Assembly: GCA_029864785.1 (NCBI GenBank)
Contig: JAOTST010000004.1
Coordinates: 1-12,694, forward strand
Direction of reading: 5' to 3'
DNA: 12,694 nt
Source of the DNA: Chromatiales bacterium
GTDB taxonomy: Bacteria; Pseudomonadota; Gammaproteobacteria; Thiohalomonadales; Thiohalomonadaceae
This document shows positions 8,128 through 12,694 of this stretch, piece by piece. Below the pieces are notes generated by a model. It saw nothing but the letters and a program-made list of their open reading frames with translations. It made no database searches and had not been told where the DNA came from. The stretch's first letter is position 1; every line of letters starts with the position of its first letter. The position numbers and the translations under genes were made by a program.

Positions 8128-9381
8128 TTAAGCTGACTTGTCGGCTTGATTCTCAACCCACTTAGCCGCTTCCTCGTCCCAATCATCGGCACGGAAGTAG
8201 GGATTCATACGTGGGTTATTGATCATATTAGGATCAATATCGACACCCACACCCTCAAGGAAGTTAACGAGACCGATACGCTCGATCATCTCACCGGTAC
8301 GCTCATGCTCTAGCGCATTCTCAGCGAAGAAGTCGATCACCTCACCGGCAAACTCTTCAAACTCTTCATAGTCGTCATCTGTCTCGAGCTTTTTGAAGGG
8401 ATGAATTACGGTACCCATCAGGTCACCGATTTTTAGAGTACGCTTACCACCGATAAGAACAGTGACACCTTTGTCATCACCAGGAGATAGCGCCTTGGTC
8501 AGGACGTTGATGCAGTGCATGCAACGGACGCAGTTCTGGTTGTCGACACCGAGAGTATCGTCATCATTCAATGTGAGGGCATTGGTAGGGCAACGTGTGA
8601 TGACGTTATCGATCATCTTTTGACGACCCATTGAATCAACGTAGTTTTTGAACTCCGCCTGATTCACTTTCATATCGTCACGCCAGGTACCAATAATGGC
8701 CATGTCTGCACGTTGAACAGAGTTCATGCAGTCGTTAGGGCAACCAGAGGCCTTAAATTTAAACTTATAAGGCAGCGCAGGACGGTGCATATCATCAAGA
8801 AATGCATTAACCATCTGACGCATGATACGACCTTCGTCGGTGCAAGAGTGCTCACAACGTGCAGCACCCACACAGCTCATACCGGTACGTACAGCAGGAC
8901 CTGCACCACCGAGGTCAAAGCCCATTGCATTACACTCATCAAAAGCAGGTTGAACATTATCAGTAGTGCAACCCTGAAGCATGATGTCACCAGACTGACC
9001 GTGGAATGCGATCAGACCTGAGCCATACTTATCCCAAATGTCACAGAACTTACGGATAGTGCCCGTATCGTAGTGCATTCCTGGAGGAGGCATAATACGC
9101 AGGGTGTGGAATTCAGCTGCTGCTGGGAAGAGAGGCTCTTCATTCTCATCTTTTAGTTCAGTAAAGCGAGGAATGATTCCACCACCATAACCAATAACAC
9201 CGACGGTGCCGCCTTTCCAATAACCCTTCTTGGTGCGATATGAGGTCTCAAGTTGACCGAGAAGGTCGCGCATCATATCGTTATTTTCGTCGCTAGCCAG
9301 ACGCTTCAGTCCAGTTACGAAGCTAGGCCATGGGCCGCTTTCCAACTGATCCAGCATCGGAGTGTCATGCATTTTTGCCAT
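8128..9381 (-). CDS. dsrA: DsrA, alpha subunit of reverse dissimilatory sulfite reductase
   Basis: This 417-aa protein is the siroheme-binding catalytic subunit of DsrAB and the first gene of the operon. The siroheme-4Fe-4S motifs are CVGAARC (C170, C176) and CPNDC (C214, C218). The ferredoxin domain has C264 (CPTNAL) and CVRCMHC (C284, C287, C290). Other features of the family are visible, such as the GTVGVIGYGGGIIPRF region near residue 58 and IMPPPGMHYDTG near 96. The first ATG is chosen because AGGAG lies 8 nt upstream; another in-frame ATG occurs at codon 4. A sigma70-like promoter lies about 105 nt upstream. The accompanying dsrEFH and dsrL show the oxidative type. Confidence 0.97.
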   Translation of the reverse strand: MAKMHDTPMLDQLESGPWPSFVTGLKRLASDENNDMMRDLLGQLETSYRTKKGYWKGGTVGVIGYGGGIIPRFTELKDENEEPLFPAAAEFHTLRIMPPPGMHYDTGTIRKFCDIWDKYGSGLIAFHGQSGDIMLQGCTTDNVQPAFDECNAMGFDLGGAGPAVRTGMSCVGAARCEHSCTDEGRIMRQMVNAFLDDMHRPALPYKFKFKASGCPNDCMNSVQRADMAIIGTWRDDMKVNQAEFKNYVDSMGRQKMIDNVITRCPTNALTLNDDDTLGVDNQNCVRCMHCINVLTKALSPGDDKGVTVLIGGKRTLKIGDLMGTVIHPFKKLETDDDYEEFEEFAGEVIDFFAENALEHERTGEMIERIGLVNFLEGVGVDIDPNMINNPRMNPYFRADDWDEEAAKWVENQADKSA

Positions 9382-9393
9382 TAAATTTTCTCC

Positions 9394-9408
9394 TGAGTTA
9401 ATTACTCA
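9394..9408 (-). promoter_or_regulatory. Small hairpin abutting the dsrA ribosome binding site
   Basis: In the dsrA leader, TGAGT-AATTA-ACTCA (minus strand) can fold into a 5-bp stem that runs directly into the AGGAG of dsrA. A second 5-bp hairpin (9461-9475) lies near the start of the leader and shares complementary TTGAG/CTCAA segments with it. It is short and weak, so regulatory meaning is only a suggestion. Confidence 0.3.
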
Positions 9409-9485
9409 ACGCAAGGGTACTATCATTACGACTTACCCCACGGATTGAAAAGACTTCACCTTGAGCCATTCTCAACATGGCAGGC

Positions 9486-9514
9486 ATTCTAAGTTTTACT
9501 TATGGATTTATCAA
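9486..9514 (-). promoter_or_regulatory. Sigma70-type promoter of the dsr operon
   Basis: On the minus strand TTGATA (9514-9509) and TAGAAT (9491-9486) are separated by exactly 17 nt, each matching the sigma70 consensus at five of six positions. Transcription would begin near 9478-9481, giving a leader of about 100 nt before dsrA. No other candidate in the region is this good. Confidence 0.7.
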
Positions 9515-9703
9515 ACCTTTCTGATGGGAGGTAGTTTTATGCCAGTTAACTATCACTAAAGGGATATAAAACTATTGCCCGATGTATGAAACACCCTACA
9601 AATCAACAATGATTCAATAACTTACGAGCCATATCTATCATCATACTTTAGAAAAGAATATTTCCCACTGTTGGCTCAAAGGGGATAGGAACACTATTTA
9701 CCC

Positions 9704-9731
9704 TTGTGTTTAAGTTAACAATACCTAATAT
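9704..9731 (+). promoter_or_regulatory. Candidate promoter for the plus-strand gene set
   Basis: TTGTGT (9704-9709) and TAATAT (9726-9731) are separated by 16 nt. The match is moderate. The predicted start would fall at about 9738, inside the palindrome at 9735-9750, which would suit repression at the start site. Confidence 0.35.
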
Positions 9732-9734
9732 AGT

Positions 9735-9750
9735 CCTTAATTAATTAAGG
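9735..9750. promoter_or_regulatory. Perfect 16-bp palindrome, possible operator
   Basis: CCTTAATTAATTAAGG reads identically on both strands. It ends with the AAGG that serves as the Shine-Dalgarno of the next gene, 8 nt before its ATG, and it overlaps the predicted transcription start. It could be a dimeric-regulator site or an RNA hairpin occluding the ribosome site. Confidence 0.5.
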
Positions 9751-9758
9751 CAGATTAA

Positions 9759-9935
9759 ATGTTAAATCTTAGCGAAGTATTGATCCAGAATCCTCAACTT
9801 GAGACTTTTGATGAGCTTTTACAAATAGTCAAAGAGCGTTCCAAAACAGAGATATTCTTCAGTATTGATGTGAAGCCGTCTTATTATGACACACCTGATA
9901 ACTGGGAAGACCGCCTCGAAGCGATGTTTACCTGA
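9759..9935 (+). CDS. Small acidic protein of unknown function (58 aa)
   Basis: This 58-codon reading frame begins with ATG 8 nt after AAGG and ends with TGA. The product starts MLNLSEVLIQNPQLETFDEL and ends NWEDRLEAMFT. It looks like a compact soluble, acidic protein with a predicted amphipathic helix (about 16-28), a beta-like stretch (EIFFSIDV, 31-38) and a Trp/acidic tail. It has no cysteine, signal or membrane segment. I do not recognise the family. It is the first gene of the divergent set, 35 nt before the 236-aa gene, and good initiation signals support it being real. It could be a small regulator or an accessory subunit; nothing in the sequence decides this. Confidence 0.65.
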   Translation: MLNLSEVLIQNPQLETFDELLQIVKERSKTEIFFSIDVKPSYYDTPDNWEDRLEAMFT

Positions 9936-9970
9936 TTTATAACTCAAATTTAATCCATATATATTAAGGT

Positions 9971-10681
9971 ATGAAAAACTATTTAAAACAGGAAAGCTTT
10001 CTCGGCGAGGCAGAAGACGCAGAAGATGCCGTGCATTCTAGTGAGCTTTTGGAGCAAAAATTGGCTCTTTTAGAAAAAGATATTGCTGAACTCGATGCCC
10101 AACAGGAAGATATTCGTCTCAAGAAGCAGACGGAGTGTGGCTATATCTTACTCGATCTCGATCGTAAGGATGAGGCTTGGGCTCTGGGGCATGAGGTGTT
10201 TAAAAAGGCCCTTGTAGCACAGAGCTGGCTTGAAACCGTTGAGGCGTGCGATATTATCTATCAGGCTGAAAAAGATGATGCTGTTAAAGCACTGGGACAC
10301 GGTATCTGGCTTTCGGTTACCTTTCCGATTGAGCCTGAGCTTAGTATTGCAATGCTGCAAAACCTGATTGATGAATCACCGGATCGTTCTGATGGCTCTG
10401 CGGTTGCTGCGGCAACAGCCAGTTATATTATTGATCTGCGTATTGAAGACGATAAACGTCGTGCCGATCTTAAATTCTTTGTAACCCAGATGATGGGAGA
10501 GGTTGCACGCCGACATAGTCAGGTTGATGAGCAGGAAATTTTTGATTTTTGGGTACAAAAGCTGGAGCTTGATGATCCGCAAAAATTTATTCCACGCCTC
10601 GGGCAAGTTGTTGAAACCATTGTCGATAATGATTGGTGGTATGACCGCGATGCCCTCAGAAAGCTCATTCCTGAGGCGTAG
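9971..10681 (+). CDS. Unrecognised 236-aa helical protein, possibly TPR-like
   Basis: I do not recognise this protein. Residues about 22-55 (SSELLEQKLALLEKDIAELD and onward) have heptad-like Leu/Ile spacing and suggest a coiled coil. Residues about 55-160 alternate short amphipathic helices (DEAWALGHEVFKKALVAQ; ETVEACDIIYQAEK; LSIAMLQNLIDESP) in a manner reminiscent of TPR-like repeats used for protein contacts. The C-terminal part is charged and ends with a Trp pair (DNDWWYDRD). No signal peptide or membrane helix is visible, so it is probably cytoplasmic. The ribosome site AAGG lies only 1 nt from the ATG, so initiation may depend on coupling with the small gene before it. The Cas6-like gene starts 6 nt after its stop, which strongly suggests co-expression and joint function. 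Confidence 0.85.
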   Translation: MKNYLKQESFLGEAEDAEDAVHSSELLEQKLALLEKDIAELDAQQEDIRLKKQTECGYILLDLDRKDEAWALGHEVFKKALVAQSWLETVEACDIIYQAEKDDAVKALGHGIWLSVTFPIEPELSIAMLQNLIDESPDRSDGSAVAAATASYIIDLRIEDDKRRADLKFFVTQMMGEVARRHSQVDEQEIFDFWVQKLELDDPQKFIPRLGQVVETIVDNDWWYDRDALRKLIPEA

Positions 10682-10687
10682 ATCAAA

Positions 10688-11353
10688 ATGCTTTGGAAAG
10701 AGGATGAAGATCTCGAAGCGATATTTAACGTTCCTGATGATGTAGTTGATCTCGCATTCTCTATCAATTGCCGGGCGTTGCCCATCGATCACACCTATGC
10801 ACTAGCTTCAGAAATTGAGCGCCACCTTCCATGGTTTGTCCTAGAAGAGTGCTGCGCACTTCATCTCATTCATGGTGCCGAGTCTGGAAATGGGTGGGAA
10901 CGTCCTGACAATGGCGAAGATATGCTCTACCTGTCACGCAGAACCAAACTTGTTCTTAGAGTTCCTAAAGATCGGGTAGAAGCGGCACGGGAGTTAACGG
11001 GTAAAGAGCTGGTAATCGATAGTTGTACTATCAACGTAGGTAAGGCAGAGACTAAAAAATTAGCCGATAGCTCTGCACTCTATAGTCGCTATGTTGATAC
11101 CTCTCATAGTGAAAGTGAGGACGAATTTATCGATAGGGCAGTTGCAGAACTCCATGCGATGGGATTAGAATTTAAGAAAATCCTAGCGGGTAAGGCGCAT
11201 GCCCATAAAGATGATCATCAGGAGACATTAACCCGCAGCTTGTTTATCGCGGATCTGGGGCGAATGGACTCAGTGCGTTTGCAAGAGCGGGGAATTGGCT
11301 CCAATCAAAGCTTAGGGTTTGGTGTGTTTATCCCACATAAAACGCTTAAATAA
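10688..11353 (+). CDS. Orphan Cas6-like protein resembling the Cmx6 (type I-MYXAN) family
   Basis: This 221-aa protein resembles the Cas6/Cmx6 family, RAMP-fold CRISPR RNA endonucleases first defined in type I-MYXAN systems. The N-terminus has FSINCRALPIDHTYALASEI with H35 in a position suited to Cas6 catalysis, then HLPW (46-49), LIHGAESGNGW (60-70) and LSRRTKLVLRVP (82-93). The C-terminus has TRSLFIADL (182-190) and a glycine-rich loop, RGIGSNQSLGFGVFIPHK (201-218), typical of Cas6-type RAMPs. The match is by motif memory, not by search. No CRISPR repeats and no cas3, cas5, cas7 or cas8 are seen in the window. It sits 6 nt after the 236-aa gene and 45 nt before a DsrC-family gene, so its role may be RNA binding or processing outside CRISPR immunity. 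That role is inference. No strong ribosome site is seen, which suggests translational coupling. Confidence 0.8.
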   Translation: MLWKEDEDLEAIFNVPDDVVDLAFSINCRALPIDHTYALASEIERHLPWFVLEECCALHLIHGAESGNGWERPDNGEDMLYLSRRTKLVLRVPKDRVEAARELTGKELVIDSCTINVGKAETKKLADSSALYSRYVDTSHSESEDEFIDRAVAELHAMGLEFKKILAGKAHAHKDDHQETLTRSLFIADLGRMDSVRLQERGIGSNQSLGFGVFIPHKTLK

Positions 11354-11398
11354 CAAATTGTTACAGAATTAATCTAGAAACTACATAAGGAGACAAAA

Positions 11399-11743
11399 AT
11401 GTCTATTGAAGTAAATGGTCAAACAATCGAAACCAATGCTGCGGGTTACCTCGCTAATCACGAAGATTGGAATGAAGATGTGGCCAAGTTCCTCGCTGAA
11501 GAGGAGGGTGTTACTCTTGATGAGAAGGCTTGGGACATTATCAATCACCTCCGTGATGAATTTATCAACAATGCTGGCAACCAGCCCAATGAACGCAACA
11601 TGGTCAAGCACTTTAAAAAAGTTTGGACTGATCTTGATAAAGTAGACAGCAAGGCGCTCTATAACTGCTTTCCTCGTGGACCTGCCAAGCAGGCTGGTCG
11701 TATCGCAGGTCTTCCAGAGACCAAGCGTAAAGGTGGTTACTAG
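11399..11743 (+). CDS. DsrC/TusE-family protein lacking both tail cysteines (RspA-like)
   Basis: This 114-aa protein is clearly homologous to DsrC: it shares GYLANHEDWNEDVAKFLAEE, WDIINHLRDEF and the FPRGPAKQAGRIAGLP arm. However, CysB is replaced by Gly (G100), and the tail ends ETKRKGGY with Gly where CysA should be and two extra residues. The only cysteine is C90 (YNCFPRG), just before the arm. DsrC-family members without both cysteines have been called RspA and are proposed to be regulatory rather than sulfur-carrying. A strong AAGGAG site lies 7 nt before the ATG, suggesting high expression. A perfect terminator hairpin follows 29 nt after the stop. The dsr operon already has its own full DsrC, so this paralogue must have a different job. 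Confidence 0.93.
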   Translation: MSIEVNGQTIETNAAGYLANHEDWNEDVAKFLAEEEGVTLDEKAWDIINHLRDEFINNAGNQPNERNMVKHFKKVWTDLDKVDSKALYNCFPRGPAKQAGRIAGLPETKRKGGY

Positions 11744-11746
11744 CCG

Positions 11747-11762
11747 ATTAGTTTGAACTAAT
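11747..11762. repeat. Short inverted repeat after the DsrC-like gene
   Basis: ATTAGTT-TG-AACTAAT is a perfect 7-bp inverted repeat with a 2-nt centre, 4 nt after the stop codon. The loop is too small for an RNA hairpin of full length. It could be a DNA-binding site or chance in AT-rich sequence. Confidence 0.35.
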
Positions 11763-11772
11763 TGACGGTCTC

Positions 11773-11803
11773 AATTCCCGCCCCAGTGGCGGGAATTTTG
11801 TTT
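11773..11803 (+). terminator. Intrinsic terminator closing the plus-strand gene set
   Basis: AATTCCCGCC (11773-11782), loop CCAGT, GGCGGGAATT (11788-11797) form a perfect 10-bp stem. It is followed by TTGTTT, continuing the T-run of the stem end. It lies 29 nt after the stop of the DsrC-like gene and separates the set from the next gene. Confidence 0.88.
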
Positions 11804-11830
11804 AAAAACATCGAAAAAGGCGCATAAACG

Positions 11831-12397
11831 ATGCGAATTAAGAGCAAGTGGCACAAAAAAGGGGCGAAAACGACTGAAGAGATCGCCCAGACCGCCGCCT
11901 ACATCATTTGGAAAATTGCCAAATCAACTGTCGATAAGATGTATGTCGACGGTTTCAATTTTAAGAGTAATCAGCGGCTTCTCGGAGTGATTGGTGAGTT
12001 TGTCTCGCTGATGCTTCAAGCTGCGGGCCAGATCACCTACGAAAGCATGACTCCCGATGAGTTTGCAGAGTTTATCAACATCACGGCCAAACAGTTGGCA
12101 CATACCATGGCCGATAATCTGAGCATAGAAAATCCACCTGAACAGTTTGCCGATGATGCCAAAAATTTTATCAACCACCTTAATCAACGGCTTTCCGACT
12201 ATTCCGAATTTAGCTTTGGAGATAACGGTGAACCTAGTTACCCAGCACTTCGGTTTTTTGGTAACGCCGTTGAGCAACAGATGGAAGGAAGTGACAGCAA
12301 ATGGGTGAGTGAACAGGTGATGGAGGTTGAGGCTCCCATTGTTATAAAAGAGCTAAAGAAGGGGCTTTCGAATATACTGGCTCATCAAGATGAATAG
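11831..12397 (+). CDS. Unrecognised 188-aa helical protein upstream of tmk
   Basis: I do not recognise this protein. It begins with a very basic stretch (MRIKSKWHKKGAK), then mostly amphipathic helices, including EEIAQTAAYIIWKIAKSTVD (about 16-35) and LLGVIGEFVSLMLQAAGQIT (50-69). The latter is moderately hydrophobic but interrupted by Glu and Gln, so it is more likely buried in a helical bundle than membrane-spanning. It contains no cysteine. AAGG (11817-11820) lies 10 nt before the ATG. It follows a strong terminator, so it needs readthrough or its own promoter, and it ends about 18 nt before tmk, suggesting the two share a transcript. There is no visible link to sulfur oxidation. Confidence 0.82.
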   Translation: MRIKSKWHKKGAKTTEEIAQTAAYIIWKIAKSTVDKMYVDGFNFKSNQRLLGVIGEFVSLMLQAAGQITYESMTPDEFAEFINITAKQLAHTMADNLSIENPPEQFADDAKNFINHLNQRLSDYSEFSFGDNGEPSYPALRFFGNAVEQQMEGSDSKWVSEQVMEVEAPIVIKELKKGLSNILAHQDE

Positions 12398-12415
12398 GGT
12401 GATGAGTCTAAATAA

Positions 12416-12694
12416 ATGAGCCAGGAAATGAGTCATCGGGGTAAATTTATTACCCTGGAAGGGAGTGAAGGTTGTGGTAAGACAACTAATATGGCATACA
12501 TCGAAAAACTTCTAGATGATGCCAAGGTTGAACTGGTCGTCACCCGTGAACCTGGAGGCACCCCGCTAGGAGAGACCATTCGTGAGATTCTGCTCGACCG
12601 CAAACAGACCTCAATGTCGGAAGATACCGAACTGATGCTGATGTTTGCCGCACGCGCCCAACATATGCATGAAAAGATCAAACCGACCCTCGAT
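12416..12694 (+). CDS. tmk: Thymidylate kinase (5' part only)
   Basis: The first 93 codons are present; the gene runs off the right edge. Thymidylate kinase phosphorylates dTMP to dTDP with ATP in the cytoplasm, in the dTTP pathway. The P-loop is GSEGCGKTT (16-24), where the usual Ala is Cys. The dTMP-binding motif TREPGGTPLGE follows, then EILLDRK, and the ARAQHM segment near 83-88 is typical of the family. The start is uncertain: ATG at 12416 overlaps a 5-codon frame by ATGA, while the in-frame ATG at 12428 (MSHRGKFI) has AGGA too close to it. The short distance to the 188-aa gene suggests one operon. Confidence 0.93.
   Translation, partial: MSQEMSHRGKFITLEGSEGCGKTTNMAYIEKLLDDAKVELVVTREPGGTPLGETIREILLDRKQTSMSEDTELMLMFAARAQHMHEKIKPTLD

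Larger units (their letters stand above)
9382..9758. other. Divergent intergenic region between dsrA and the plus-strand gene set
   Basis: No protein gene of substance is visible in these 377 bases. The region is AT-rich and holds the dsrA leader and promoter, a weaker plus-strand promoter candidate, a perfect 16-bp palindrome and a 6-codon reading frame with a strong ribosome site at 9527-9559. An 8-bp inverted pair (TTGAGCCA at 9461-9468, TGGCTCAA at 9672-9679) is also present, of unknown meaning. Confidence 0.8.

Noticed and set aside
9382..11398. CRISPR array associated with the Cas6-like gene
   Set aside because: No regularly spaced direct repeats of 24-40 bp were found anywhere in the window, in particular not around the Cas6-like gene.
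12402..12419. Five-codon frame (MSLNK) overlapping the tmk start by ATGA
   Set aside because: It is too short to support as a gene, and its own ribosome site is too close to its ATG. It is noted only as possible coupling for tmk.
12433..12681. An 82-codon minus-strand frame opposite tmk
   Set aside because: The plus strand encodes an unmistakable thymidylate kinase P-loop and dTMP motif here; the antisense frame is Ser/Arg-rich with no family look.

Overview
The window carries most of a reverse-type (oxidative) dissimilatory sulfite reductase locus, which points to a sulfur-oxidizing bacterium. The gene order on the minus strand is dsrA-B-E-F-H-C-M-K-L-J-O. This is the order known from purple sulfur bacteria such as Allochromatium vinosum and from many chemolithotrophic gammaproteobacterial sulfur oxidizers. 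The presence of dsrEFH and dsrL marks the oxidative rather than the sulfate-reducing direction. Base composition looks moderate (mid-to-high 40s % GC by eye), so a chemolithotrophic or uncultured gammaproteobacterium is a reasonable guess. The species cannot be named from this window.

Minus strand, positions 1-9381: one long operon read right to left. A good sigma70-type promoter (9486-9514) and a leader of about 100 nt precede dsrA. DsrAB oxidizes reduced sulfur to sulfite. DsrEFH and DsrC relay sulfur as persulfide or trisulfide. DsrMKJO (with DsrP, expected beyond the left edge) is the membrane complex thought to act on DsrC. DsrL is an NAD(P)H-linked iron-sulfur flavoprotein partner of DsrAB. 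An intrinsic-terminator-like hairpin lies between dsrC and dsrM, which would let the soluble half of the operon be transcribed more than the membrane half. The window ends inside dsrO, so dsrP, dsrN, dsrR and dsrS are not seen.

Divergent region, 9382-9758: about 377 bp with no large gene. It holds the dsrA promoter, a weaker candidate promoter for the plus-strand genes and a perfect 16-bp palindrome at the start of those genes.

Plus strand, 9759-11800: a compact set of four genes. In order they are a 58-aa small protein, an unrecognised 236-aa helical protein, an orphan Cas6-like protein resembling the Cmx6 (type I-MYXAN) family, and a DsrC/TusE-family protein that lacks both tail cysteines (RspA-like). 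A perfect 10-bp-stem terminator closes the set. No CRISPR repeats or other cas genes are visible. This pairing of a Cas6-type RNA endonuclease fold with a cysteine-less DsrC, divergent from the dsr operon, is the most interesting part of the window. It may be a regulatory or RNA-processing module for sulfur oxidation, but that is inference.

Plus strand, 11831-12694: an unrecognised 188-aa protein followed closely by the 5' part of tmk (thymidylate kinase), which runs off the right edge. This looks like the return to housekeeping sequence.
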